Shown here one piece after another: positions 45,801 to 55,729 of a DNA stretch of 64,000 nucleotides (position 1 is the stretch's first letter; each line of letters begins with the position of its first letter). The DNA comes from Limnobaculum xujianqingii (lineage in GTDB: Bacteria; Pseudomonadota; Gammaproteobacteria; Enterobacterales; Enterobacteriaceae). Both the position numbers and the translations under genes were made by a program. Below the pieces are notes generated by a model. The model was not told the origin of the DNA and ran no database searches. It saw only the letters and a list, made by a program, of their open reading frames with translations. The DNA lies in assembly GCF_013394855.1 (NCBI RefSeq), contig NZ_JABMLK010000001.1, positions 1,054,001 to 1,118,000 of the forward strand. Direction: 5' to 3'.

Positions 45801-46843
45801 TAACTAACCTCAATCAATGGGCGGCCTTGTTGAGGAACAAACAACTCGCCAATTGCTGTTAATGTAATTTGGTACTGTTCGGCAATTTTCTGTACTTCAG
45901 CTTCAGCCTCCGCAGTAACCGCGATTAACAGGCCACCTGAAGTTTGCGGATCGCACAGCAAGTTACGCTGTAAGTCAGTCAATGAACCAATAAGATGTCC
46001 GTAACTATCAAAGTTACGTTGCGTTCCTCCCGGAACACAGCCTTCGGCAATATACTGCTCCACATCCGGTAATTTTGGCACTGCATCAAACCAGATATTG
46101 GCTTGTAATCCTGAGCCCTGACATATTTCACTTAAATGACCCAGCAATCCAAAACCGGTCACGTCGGTCATCGCCGTTACGCCTTCAACTTTAGCAAACT
46201 CTGCACCGGGCTTATTCAACTGACACATGGTTTCAGTTGCTATTCCCTGATGTTGTGGCAACAGCTTACTTTTCTTCTCTGCGGTAGTCAGTACACCAAT
46301 ACCTAATGGTTTTGTGAGGAATAACTTGCATCCGGCGGTTGCCGCGCTGTTTTTCTTAATTTGTTCGGTACTTACCATACCGGTAACAGCCAGACCAAAA
46401 ATCGGCTCAGGGGCATCAATTGAGTGACCACCAGCCAGTGCTATACCCGCCTGCTGGCAAACATAACGACCACCGTCGATAACTTTCTGGGCAATTTCAG
46501 GAGCCAGTTTATCGATTGGCCAGCCAAGAATAGCAATCGCCATAATAGGTTTGCCACCCATGGCATAAATATCACTGATGGCATTGGTTGCCGCAATGCG
46601 GCCAAAATCAAAAGGATCGTCAACAATCGGCATAAAAAAATCAGTGGTACTGATAATACCGATACCGTTACCAATATCATAAACCGCTGCGTCATCGCGG
46701 GTTTCATTGCCAACTAGCAGATGAGGATCGATAAACTTCTCTTGCTCAGAATGCAGGATCGTTTCCAGTACTTTTGGGGAAATTTTGCAGCCACAACCGG
46801 CACCATGACTGTACTGAGTTAAACGAACATTTTGCTCTGACAT
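45800..46843 (-). CDS. selD: Selenide, water dikinase (selenophosphate synthase)
   Basis: 347 residues, the E. coli length. It makes selenophosphate, the selenium donor for tRNA selenation and selenocysteine. The Gly-rich N-terminus is [13 protein letters not shown] with catalytic Cys17 and Lys20; this is the Cys form, with no UGA-encoded selenocysteine. Metal Asp residues sit in RDDAAVYD and [12 protein letters not shown], with [10 protein letters not shown] and [11 protein letters not shown] further on. First gene of the operon with mnmH and topB. Confidence 0.97.
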   Translation of the reverse strand: MSEQNVRLTQYSHGAGCGCKISPKVLETILHSEQEKFIDPHLLVGNETRDDAAVYDIGNGIGIISTTDFFMPIVDDPFDFGRIAATNAISDIYAMGGKPIMAIAILGWPIDKLAPEIAQKVIDGGRYVCQQAGIALAGGHSIDAPEPIFGLAVTGMVSTEQIKKNSAATAGCKLFLTKPLGIGVLTTAEKKSKLLPQHQGIATETMCQLNKPGAEFAKVEGVTAMTDVTGFGLLGHLSEICQGSGLQANIWFDAVPKLPDVEQYIAEGCVPGGTQRNFDSYGHLIGSLTDLQRNLLCDPQTSGGLLIAVTAEAEAEVQKIAEQYQITLTAIGELFVPQQGRPLIEVS

Positions 46844-46995
46844 ATATCAATTCCTCTTTTCGGCCTGAGTGGCAAACGGAGATCAAGCGTATATAGTACC
46901 GCGACTCGTCACTATTGATAAGTCATACCATGTCGATCGTGGATATATTGCTCAGATTACAGCGTACAGAAAGGGATTAATGCGATGAGATTTCT

Positions 46996-47020
46996 CGGGT
47001 ACGCTATTTATACGTACCCG
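46996..47020. terminator. Hairpin after ydjA
   Basis: CGGGTACG (46996-47003) and CGTACCCG (47013-47020) form a perfect 8-bp stem. It lies 14 bases past the ydjA stop on the minus strand, but no T-run follows, so intrinsic termination is uncertain. Confidence 0.45.
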
Positions 47021-47033
47021 AAAGCGATCGGTC

Positions 47034-47582
47034 TTAAAAGTAAGAGACAAAAGGTGATGTGTCTGGCGCTTTAACTTTAGCTGGTTGCATCAGTGGTGTT
47101 CCTAAATAGAGGAAACCAACAATCATGTCCTGTTCACGGCAACCAAAAGCCTCTCTGACAATCGGGTATTCAGTCCAGAAACCGCTGCGCCAAATTCCAC
47201 CAAAACCCTGAGCAACTGCAGCCATTTGCATTGCCTGAACCGCACAGCTTGCTGAGGCTATTTGTTCCCAACGAGGGACTTTATGATGTTCCGTGCAATG
47301 GGCCACTACCGTAATGATCATTGGGGCCCGAAATGGTCCCTTCTGTGATTTTTCCTGTACTGACTCATCCTGATCGGCATCTACCGCTGCCGCCAGCAAC
47401 ACATCCGCAAACCGACTGCGCGCTTCACCCTCAATAATAATAAAACGCCATGGTTCCAGAGTTCCGTGATCTGGTGCTCTCATACCTGCCCGAATAATGT
47501 TTTGCAACGCTTCCCCTTGAGGAGCTGGTTCAGATAAGCGTGAAGCGGAACGGCGGTTAAGTAACAGTTCTAACGAATCCAT
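47034..47582 (-). CDS. ydjA: Nitroreductase family protein YdjA
   Basis: 182 residues from ATG 47582 ([16 protein letters not shown]), with GGAG 5-6 bases upstream; the longer frame from 47597 covers that site. A small FMN-dependent nitroreductase fold: [11 protein letters not shown] phosphate-binding Arg residues, [15 protein letters not shown] and [15 protein letters not shown]. Its natural substrate is unclear. In E. coli ydjA is the first gene of the ydjA-selD-topB group; here a hairpin and 190 bases separate it from selD. Confidence 0.94.
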   Translation of the reverse strand: MDSLELLLNRRSASRLSEPAPQGEALQNIIRAGMRAPDHGTLEPWRFIIIEGEARSRFADVLLAAAVDADQDESVQEKSQKGPFRAPMIITVVAHCTEHHKVPRWEQIASASCAVQAMQMAAVAQGFGGIWRSGFWTEYPIVREAFGCREQDMIVGFLYLGTPLMQPAKVKAPDTSPFVSYF

Positions 47583-47741
47583 AAATTCTCCAGACAAACG
47601 GGTAATAGCCTATTGTAAGGTTAATTATTTGTTACGAACACAAAAATAACGTAACCAATTGGTTATTTAACACTGACTTTTCTATCATCAGGCTTTAGGA
47701 TACCTAACAATATTCTTTACCGCTCAATGAATGGAGTATAC

Positions 47742-49598
47742 ATGCGGGCACTATGGCAAATTTTTGCAACCATATTTAAATTCTCCTGGCGGGTTATTAA
47801 TTTTATTCGTCAGGCTGTTTGTAATCTGATTTTCTTCTTTGTTCTGCTGATTGGTTTTGCACTTTACATACAGGTACAAGATTCTACTATTCAGCCAGAA
47901 AAAGGGGCATTACTGGTTAATCTCAGCGGCACTGTCGTAGACAGCTTAAGTTCCGATAGCAAATTGCGTCAGTTGGGACAAGAGTTGATTGGCAGCAATA
48001 AAGACGTTCAGGAAAATTCACTGTTCGATATTGTGAAACAGATCCGTCAGGCCAAAGACGATGACAAAATTAGTGGAATAGTACTGTCTCTGGGTAATTT
48101 CATCGGTGCAGATCAACCTTCCCTGCGTTATATCGGTAAAGCCTTAAAGGAGTTTCGCGATAGCGGAAAACCAATCTATGCCATTGGGGATAGCTACTCC
48201 CAAGGGCAATATTATCTGGCCAGCTTTGCCAATAAGATTTATTTATCTCCTCAGGGTTCAGTGCTGTTAACCGGGATTTCCACCAATAATCTCTATTATA
48301 AATCGCTACTGGATAAGTTGAAGATCACCACCAATATCTTCCGCGTGGGTACCTATAAATCTGCGGTTGAACCTTTTATCCGCGACAATATGTCCCCGGA
48401 AGCTCGCCAGTCCGATAGTCGTTGGGTAAATACGCTCTGGTCCAACTATATGACTGATGTAGCAGCGAACCGTAATATTTCGATTGCAGAGCTCTATCCG
48501 GAACCTGCCCAGCTAATTCAGCAATTGAAGGCCAGCGATGGTGATACTGCAGCATTCGCGCTGAAGAGCAAGTTAGTAGATGAAATATCTTCCCGCTCGG
48601 CGGTAGAAAAGATGCTGAAAGAGACTTTTGGTTGGGATCAGCAAAATAAGAACTACAACTTTATCAGCATCTATAACTATCAGATGACAGAGTCTGACTT
48701 TGAAAGAGCTAAACTACCAGAAATTGCGGTGGTTTTTGCTAATGGCGCTATTGTTGATGGTCCTGAAATGCCTGGCATGGTCGGCGGCGATACCACTGCC
48801 AAGCAGTTGCGGGCAGCACGCCTTAACGACAAAATTAAAGCCATTGTTCTTCGGGTAAACAGCCCGGGCGGCAGTGTTACTGCGTCAGAAATGATTCGTT
48901 CGGAAGTTCAGGCACTGAAAGAAGCGGGTAAACCGGTTGTCGTTTCTATGGGGGGAATGGCCGCTTCTGGTGGTTATTGGATCTCTACACCTGCGGATTA
49001 CATCATCTCCAGCCCTAGCACCTTAACTGGCTCTATTGGCATTTTTGGCGTTATCAATACGTTTGAAAACTCGCTGGATGCTATTGGCGTTCATACTGAT
49101 GGTGTTTCTACATCGCCATTAGCTGATGCAACAATTACTAAAGCATTACCACCACAATTCTCTGAAATGATGCAGCTAACGATTGAGAATGGTTACAGAA
49201 CCTTTATCAATCTGGTAGCAAAGTCTCGCCATAAAACACCGGCAGAAGTTGACAGCATTGCCCAGGGCAGAGTCTGGATTGGTTCAGATGCTAAATCTAA
49301 TGGATTAGTCGATCAGCTAGGCGATTTTGACGATGCTATTAAAAAAGCAGTAGAACTTGCCAAACTGAAAGATTATGAAATCAAATGGACGGTTACAGAA
49401 CCAACCGTCAGAGAAATTTTGTTGGGTCAGGTTTCAGCTTCAGTTAACGCTTTGCTGCCAGAAACAATGAAAATTGAACTCCCTGCACCATTACGTCAGG
49501 TCGCAGAGGATATCAATAAGCAACCGGGTTTCTTTGGCAATATGAACGACCCTGGTTATCGTTATATTTACTGTCTAAGCTGTAGCTACACGCAGTAA
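47742..49598 (+). CDS. sppA: Signal peptide peptidase SppA (protease IV)
   Basis: 618 residues, the E. coli length, from ATG 47742 with GGAG 6-7 bases upstream. One N-terminal membrane anchor (residues about 25-47), then tandem ClpP/crotonase-like domains. The Lys of the dyad is near residue 206 in FRVGTYKSAVEP and the Ser near 406 in MGGMAASGGYW. It degrades cleaved signal peptides in the membrane. Its C-terminus ends in the conserved NDPGYRYIYCLSC. Divergent from ydjA, as in E. coli. Confidence 0.97.
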   Translation: MRALWQIFATIFKFSWRVINFIRQAVCNLIFFFVLLIGFALYIQVQDSTIQPEKGALLVNLSGTVVDSLSSDSKLRQLGQELIGSNKDVQENSLFDIVKQIRQAKDDDKISGIVLSLGNFIGADQPSLRYIGKALKEFRDSGKPIYAIGDSYSQGQYYLASFANKIYLSPQGSVLLTGISTNNLYYKSLLDKLKITTNIFRVGTYKSAVEPFIRDNMSPEARQSDSRWVNTLWSNYMTDVAANRNISIAELYPEPAQLIQQLKASDGDTAAFALKSKLVDEISSRSAVEKMLKETFGWDQQNKNYNFISIYNYQMTESDFERAKLPEIAVVFANGAIVDGPEMPGMVGGDTTAKQLRAARLNDKIKAIVLRVNSPGGSVTASEMIRSEVQALKEAGKPVVVSMGGMAASGGYWISTPADYIISSPSTLTGSIGIFGVINTFENSLDAIGVHTDGVSTSPLADATITKALPPQFSEMMQLTIENGYRTFINLVAKSRHKTPAEVDSIAQGRVWIGSDAKSNGLVDQLGDFDDAIKKAVELAKLKDYEIKWTVTEPTVREILLGQVSASVNALLPETMKIELPAPLRQVAEDINKQPGFFGNMNDPGYRYIYCLSCSYTQ

Positions 49599-49625
49599 TT
49601 ATTCTGATTAATATCCCTTTCTTTC

Positions 49626-49651
49626 AGGCCCGGTTTATTACCGGGCCTTTT
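49626..49651 (+). terminator. sppA terminator
   Basis: AGGCCCGG (49626-49633) and CCGGGCCT (49641-49648) with a 7-base loop, followed by a T-run. Confidence 0.93.
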
Positions 49652-49730
49652 TCTATTTATTGAATACATTTTATTCTTCAATTTAATTTTCTATAATCCC
49701 CACACTTTCCGATTTATGGTCTGAATTCCC

Positions 49731-50756
49731 ATGCAAAATAAGCAAAAAAAATCGATTTATGTCGCTTATACCGGTGGAACAATTGGTATGTTGCGCTCAG
49801 AACACGGATATATCCCTGCTTCCGGCCATTTACAAAAACAGCTGGCACAAATGCCAGAGTTTCATCGCGATGAAATGCCTGCCTTTGTTATTCACGAATA
49901 TCAGCCTCTAATCGATTCATCAGATATGACACCGCAAGACTGGCAACATATTGCTGATGATATTCAGAAAAATTATCACCTGTATGATGGCTTTGTTATT
50001 TTGCACGGCACAGACACCATGGCGTTTACTGCTTCTGCCCTCTCTTTTATGCTGGAGAATTTAGCCAAACCAGTTATCGTAACCGGCTCGCAAATCCCTT
50101 TAGCTGAATTAAGATCTGACGGACAAATTAATCTGCTCAATGCGCTGTATGTAGCCGCCAATTACCCAATTAATGAAGTTTGTTTATTCTTTAATAACAA
50201 ACTGTTTCGCGGTAATCGCACCACAAAAGTTCATGCCGATGGTTTTGACGCCTTTGCTTCACCAAATTATCCCGTCCTACTGGAAGCTGGAATTCATATT
50301 AAACGCCTGACAGCACCGGACGCGCTTTCCTGCACTGGTGAGTTAAAAGTGCATGCCATCGCTCCTCAGCCAATTGGTGTTGTTACAATTTATCCGGGAA
50401 TTTCGGCTGAAATTATTCGTAACTTCTTGCGCCAACCGGTTAAGGCGTTAATTTTGCGCTCATATGGTGTTGGTAATGCTCCACAAGACCCCGATTTATT
50501 ACAAGAACTGCGCGACTCTGCTGAGCGAGGCATTATTGTGATTAACCTGACTCAATGCCTTTCAGGAAGAGTGAATATGGAGGGTTATGCCACAGGCAAT
50601 GCATTAGCCCATGCTGGAGTTCTCAGTGGCTTTGATATGACCGTTGAAGCAACATTGACAAAACTGCATTTTTTGTTAAGTCTGGACCTTCCCACTCATC
50701 AAATCAGAACGTTAATGCAAAAGAGTCTGCGCGGTGAATTAACGGAAACTGAATAA
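49731..50756 (+). CDS. ansA: Cytoplasmic L-asparaginase I
   Basis: 341 residues (E. coli 338). It hydrolyses asparagine to aspartate and ammonia. The two catalytic threonine blocks are in place: YVAYTGGTIGM at the N-terminus and LHGTDTMAFTASAL about 80 residues later. The lack of a signal peptide fits the low-affinity cytoplasmic type I enzyme. pncA begins 17 bases after it, so the two form an operon, as in E. coli. Confidence 0.97.
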   Translation: MQNKQKKSIYVAYTGGTIGMLRSEHGYIPASGHLQKQLAQMPEFHRDEMPAFVIHEYQPLIDSSDMTPQDWQHIADDIQKNYHLYDGFVILHGTDTMAFTASALSFMLENLAKPVIVTGSQIPLAELRSDGQINLLNALYVAANYPINEVCLFFNNKLFRGNRTTKVHADGFDAFASPNYPVLLEAGIHIKRLTAPDALSCTGELKVHAIAPQPIGVVTIYPGISAEIIRNFLRQPVKALILRSYGVGNAPQDPDLLQELRDSAERGIIVINLTQCLSGRVNMEGYATGNALAHAGVLSGFDMTVEATLTKLHFLLSLDLPTHQIRTLMQKSLRGELTETE

Positions 50757-50773
50757 TCATTAAGGGAATTACC

Positions 50774-51397
50774 ATGAAGAAGGCTTTGCTTCTGGTCGAT
50801 CTGCAAAACGATTTCTGCCTGAATGGCGCCCTTGCTGTTCATGATGGAGATGCAGTTATTGATATTGCTAATCAGGCTATGCGTGCCTTTCATCAACGCG
50901 GCTGGCCGGTCATCGCCACGCTGGACTGGCACCCGGAAAATCATAAGAGTTTTGCTGTTAATTCGGGAACTCAACCTGGTGAAGTTGGAACACTAAACGG
51001 GCTAATGCAAGTCTGGTGGCCAATACATTGCGTTCAGAATACCTCTGGCTCCTCTCTGCATCCACAGTTAGAACAGCAATATATCAGTCAACGAATTTAT
51101 AAAGGGCAAGATCCTGAAACCGATAGCTACAGCGCTTTTTTTGATAATGGCAAGCGCTCGGCAACAGAGCTTAATCAATGGCTAAATAGTGAAAACATTC
51201 AGCATCTGGTAGTGCTTGGATTAGCGACTGACTATTGCGTAAAATTTACCGTTCTGGATGCTTTAGAGCTAGGTTATCAAACGGAAGTTATTGAAGAAGG
51301 ATGCCGTGGAGTCAATTTAGCTACGGATGACAGCGAAAAAGCCTTACATGAAATGGCAACCAAAGGTGCCAGAATCATTCAACTCCATGATATATAA
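50774..51397 (+). CDS. pncA: Nicotinamidase
   Basis: 207 residues (E. coli 213). It converts nicotinamide to nicotinate for NAD salvage (and activates pyrazinamide). Catalytic Asp is in LLVDLQNDFC, the metal-binding segment in ATLDWHPENHKSF, and nucleophile Cys in GLATDYCVKFT. GGGA precedes the ATG by about 7 bases. Second gene of the ansA-pncA operon. Confidence 0.97.
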   Translation: MKKALLLVDLQNDFCLNGALAVHDGDAVIDIANQAMRAFHQRGWPVIATLDWHPENHKSFAVNSGTQPGEVGTLNGLMQVWWPIHCVQNTSGSSLHPQLEQQYISQRIYKGQDPETDSYSAFFDNGKRSATELNQWLNSENIQHLVVLGLATDYCVKFTVLDALELGYQTEVIEEGCRGVNLATDDSEKALHEMATKGARIIQLHDI

Positions 51398-51405
51398 ATA
51401 GCAGA

Positions 51406-51447
51406 TTGAGAAGCGCTGGGAGAATACCCACGCTTCTCAATTCGCTT
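51406..51447. terminator. Terminator between pncA and msrB
   Basis: TTGAGAAGCG-CTGGG (51406-51420) pairs with CCCA-CGCTTCTCAA (51427-51440) around a 6-base loop with one bulge. A T-rich but interrupted run follows on the plus strand. Confidence 0.75.
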
Positions 51448-51513
51448 ATTATTTTTTGCATCATTTAGTTTAAATATTCAGCTGAATCGATTTTGTTAAT
51501 ATTCGGATACAAT

Positions 51514-51921
51514 TTAACCGATACTCTTTTCGCCGCTCTGTTCATCAACAAAAACCATTGAGGCTGAATTGATACAATATCGCTTTCCGGTTGGTGGTGG
51601 CCCATCAGGAAAAACATGCCCTAAATGTGCATCACAATGATTACAGCGAATTTCAGTACGATGCATATTATGTGAATAATCATCAATATAGCGAACAGCA
51701 TTTGGACTGATTGCTTCAAAAAAACTCGGCCATCCACAACCTGAATCAAATTTGGTATCGGAGTAAAACAACGGCGAATCACAACATATGCAGTGGTATA
51801 CTCCCACCTGCTTATTGTGCAAAAGATGCCCGGTAAACGGGGCTTCAGTCCCCCGCTCCTGAGTGACATAGCGTTGAATGTCAGACAATTCTTTGATTTT
51901 ATTATTCAATGAGTTACTCAT
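51514..51921 (-). CDS. msrB: Peptide methionine-R-sulfoxide reductase
   Basis: 135 residues from ATG 51921, with AGAGG five bases upstream on the minus strand; GTG 51927 lies inside that site. MsrB reduces the R form of methionine sulfoxide. Zinc ligands are the CxxC pairs in YHCICCD and [17 protein letters not shown]; the catalytic Cys is in [10 protein letters not shown]. Divergent from gapA, as in E. coli. Confidence 0.96.
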   Translation of the reverse strand: MSNSLNNKIKELSDIQRYVTQERGTEAPFTGHLLHNKQVGVYHCICCDSPLFYSDTKFDSGCGWPSFFEAISPNAVRYIDDYSHNMHRTEIRCNHCDAHLGHVFPDGPPPTGKRYCINSASMVFVDEQSGEKSIG

Positions 51922-53277
<1,356 letters not shown>

Positions 53278-53302
53278 GAGACATCAATCGTTCTGATTCA
53301 AG

Positions 53303-53329
53303 AGGGCAGCGTATTCGCTGCCCTTTTTA
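53303..53329 (+). terminator. gapA terminator
   Basis: AGGGCAGCG (53303-53311) and CGCTGCCCT (53316-53324) with a 4-base loop and a T-run. Confidence 0.95.
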
Positions 53330-53378
53330 TTAGCACCATTTCAAGTTGTAAATTAGCTATGATTAGAAGGGCAACGCT

Positions 53379-54260
53379 ATGTCAGACTTTCTCTTTTCAT
53401 TACCAATAGAACAGCAATTAACTCCCTATTTAACCCTACGTAAAAAAGACGAATTAGCCATTATTGTGGTTAATCACCCTAAAGCCAGAGGCGCTATCGC
53501 ACTACAAGGTGCCCATCTATTATCATGGCAGCCTAATGGTGAGGAGCCAGTAATTTGGTTAAGTAAAGCCAGCCATTTTAAACAAGGCACTGCAATTCGC
53601 GGTGGTATTCCTGTTTGTTGGCCATGGTTTGGTAAAGTAGCCTCCCCTGCTCATGGCTTCGCCAGAAATGAGCTGTGGCAATTAACTGCGTATGATGCAA
53701 ATGAAGAATCAGTCTGGCTCACCTTCTCTTTAGAAGATAATGAACAAACGCGTCAAATATGGCCTCATTCCTTCTGCCTGATTGCTCGCATTAAGCTGGG
53801 TACTACCTGTGAAATTGAGCTGGAGTCGCATGGTGATTACTCAATTACCTCAGCACTCCATACTTACTTTAATATTGCTGATATTTCTCAAATCAGCATA
53901 TCTGGTTTAGGTTCTCACTACCTTGATACCATAACTGGCACTCAACATGACACCAGCGATAAAACGCTTACTTTTGCCGGCCCGGTGGATCGTGTTTACA
54001 GTCAGCCAGAAGCCTTTAGTCTGATTCAGGACCCAGTCTTTGGCCGCAGCATTGAAGTTCATCACCGTAATGCCAGTGATGTTGTGGCATGGAACCCGGC
54101 AGCTGAAGGCGCAAGCGGTATGAAAGATATGGAAAATGATGGCTATAAAACTATGGTCTGTGTTGAAACCGCTAATGCCAGTCAGCCTGTTGAGGTACAC
54201 AGCGATAAGCCGCAATATCTATCAATGACTATCCGCTGTCATAAAAATGAGCCTGCATAA
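53379..54260 (+). CDS. yeaD: Glucose-6-phosphate 1-epimerase YeaD
   Basis: 293 residues (E. coli 294). An aldose-1-epimerase-like fold that interconverts the anomers of glucose-6-phosphate. Conserved blocks: LQGAHLLSWQPNGEEPVIWLS, AIRGGIPVCWPWFG, HGFARNELWQL, the catalytic His in LHTYFNI, and VVAWNPAAEGASGMKDM with the catalytic Glu region near VCVETAN. It lies downstream of gapA, as in E. coli; yeaE, which follows it there, is absent. Confidence 0.95.
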   Translation: MSDFLFSLPIEQQLTPYLTLRKKDELAIIVVNHPKARGAIALQGAHLLSWQPNGEEPVIWLSKASHFKQGTAIRGGIPVCWPWFGKVASPAHGFARNELWQLTAYDANEESVWLTFSLEDNEQTRQIWPHSFCLIARIKLGTTCEIELESHGDYSITSALHTYFNIADISQISISGLGSHYLDTITGTQHDTSDKTLTFAGPVDRVYSQPEAFSLIQDPVFGRSIEVHHRNASDVVAWNPAAEGASGMKDMENDGYKTMVCVETANASQPVEVHSDKPQYLSMTIRCHKNEPA

Positions 54261-54279
54261 CCCATAATTTTGACAAAAT

Positions 54280-54307
54280 AAAACCGGTCAATAAATTGAC
54301 CGGTTTT
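54280..54307. terminator. Bidirectional terminator between yeaD and mipA
   Basis: AAAACCGGTCAA (54280-54291) and TTGACCGGTTTT (54296-54307): a perfect 12-bp stem with a 4-base loop. Confidence 0.94.
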
Positions 54308-54339
54308 ATAAAAAGAATACATCTTCCAGTTAGTCGATA

Positions 54340-55089
54340 TTAGAAAGTGTACGTCACACCACCTGCAACAATGGCTGAGTACGATCTATCAACCATTGGG
54401 CTATCTTTAACTTCACTGGCCAGACGGGTATAACGACCCGTCGCATAAGTACTCCAGCTATTATTGATCTTATAAGTCGCGGTCAATTCAGCATAAGGAG
54501 ACCAACTGCTATCGGCTTCATATTTTTCCAGACCACTACGAGCAGATTCTTTACCAGATATACCATAGTAGTAATCATTAAAGTTGCTGCTATACCAAAC
54601 GGCACCAACTCCCGGAGTAATTTTTAAATCATTCAGTACGAAAGGATGTAAATAGGCAGCATCGGCACGCAGGCCATTACTTTCATCTAACATATCTGCT
54701 GAGAATGATGTCCGGATAATACCCCAGTCAGCCGTATGTTTATAGCTAACACCACCCATCATTGTTGAGTCACGATTATCCAGTTTTTTCATCTGACGAT
54801 CGTCACTTTTACTGGCACGAAAACGCAATGGTGAGTAATAGAGATCCAATGACAGTTGATTCTGACTATCTTTCCAGACATAAGCACCGGCACCAATACC
54901 ACGAATATAGAAGTGTTCGCCTTCATAAACAATCGTTGGTAAAGGCGATACCTTGTTATCAATGCCTTTATAAGGATACATTTCAACTGCTGCTCCAGCC
55001 CCAATAGACCAGGTATCTGCATTAGCAACCGGAACAGCCAGCACGGCACCTAAAATACATGAACTCCAGACAATACGACTTAATTTCAT
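54340..55089 (-). CDS. mipA: MipA/OmpV family outer membrane protein
   Basis: 249 residues from ATG 55089 (E. coli 248), with GGGG 6 bases upstream; the longer frame to 55110 overlaps that site. The signal peptide ends VANA before DTWSIGAGAAVEMYPYKG. A beta-barrel scaffold protein that in E. coli links the transglycosylase MltA to PBP1b. ESARSGLEKYEADSSWSPYAEL, TRYTRLASEVKDSPMVD and terminal VTYTF match MipA. In E. coli it lies near yeaD too, so this is the end of that conserved block. Confidence 0.95.
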   Translation of the reverse strand: MKLSRIVWSSCILGAVLAVPVANADTWSIGAGAAVEMYPYKGIDNKVSPLPTIVYEGEHFYIRGIGAGAYVWKDSQNQLSLDLYYSPLRFRASKSDDRQMKKLDNRDSTMMGGVSYKHTADWGIIRTSFSADMLDESNGLRADAAYLHPFVLNDLKITPGVGAVWYSSNFNDYYYGISGKESARSGLEKYEADSSWSPYAELTATYKINNSWSTYATGRYTRLASEVKDSPMVDRSYSAIVAGGVTYTF

Positions 55090-55117
55090 TACTACCCCTG
55101 ATTTACACAATATCCAT

Positions 55118-55153
55118 AATCAATGAGTGAATAATATTCTCACTACATTGATT
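55118..55153. terminator. Hairpin between pqiC and mipA
   Basis: AATCAATG-AGTGA (55118-55130) pairs with TCACT-A-CATTGATT (55140-55153) with one bulged base. It lies just after the pqiC stop on the minus strand. T-runs are weak, so terminator activity is probable but not certain. Confidence 0.55.
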
Positions 55154-55159
55154 TATCAT

Positions 55160-55729
55160 TTAATTCTTTAGTGCTTTTGCTATTTGCACTGCTTCTTGTT
55201 GCCAGGCATTAGCCAAAACATGAACTAATTCATCATAACCGTCTTTTTGTAGTGGCAACTCGATATCAAAAGGACGACGAAGAATTTGACTACCATGCTG
55301 CAATATCCAATAACCACTAACTACGGCATAACCATCATAGCGGCCGTGAAATCCGTTTACCGTTACGCGCAGTACATCCACATCACTGCTTCCACCAATA
55401 GGCTGTGCAGACACAACCCAACCGTTAAGTTGGGCGTTTAAGTTATCGGTTAATGCCTGCTTTAATTGCTGCTCCAGGCTGCTACCCCAGAGATTATTAT
55501 TGGCTATTGTGTATTTCACATTGCTGGTTTGATAAGCAATGCCGGTTCCACTGAGAAAATCAGCTACGGTTACATTTTCAATCCACAGCTGCTTGCCAGA
55601 GTTAACCGCAATAGCAGCCGAACTGGTTTTAGCTGTACTCACCGATGGCAGTTGATAATAGGATACCTGCGGCTGGCTGCTACAGGCGCTCAATAACAGC
55701 GCAAGGGTTGCAATAGTCCATTTCATCAT
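55160..55729 (-). CDS. pqiC: PqiC outer membrane lipoprotein
   Basis: 189 residues (E. coli 187). An ABC-type auxiliary lipoprotein: lipobox LLSACSSQ in a short signal peptide, then the DUF330/PqiC domain (SYYQLP, LWIENVTVADFLSGTGIAYQT, NLWGSSLEQQLKQAL). It docks with the PqiB tube at the outer membrane. Its ATG overlaps the pqiB stop (ATGA), so the genes are translationally coupled. It was formerly called YmbA. Confidence 0.95.
   Translation of the reverse strand: MMKWTIATLALLLSACSSQPQVSYYQLPSVSTAKTSSAAIAVNSGKQLWIENVTVADFLSGTGIAYQTSNVKYTIANNNLWGSSLEQQLKQALTDNLNAQLNGWVVSAQPIGGSSDVDVLRVTVNGFHGRYDGYAVVSGYWILQHGSQILRRPFDIELPLQKDGYDELVHVLANAWQQEAVQIAKALKN

Noticed and set aside
45800..46843. Selenocysteine codon in selD
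   Set aside because: The catalytic position is an ordinary cysteine codon (GAGCGCK); no in-frame UGA.
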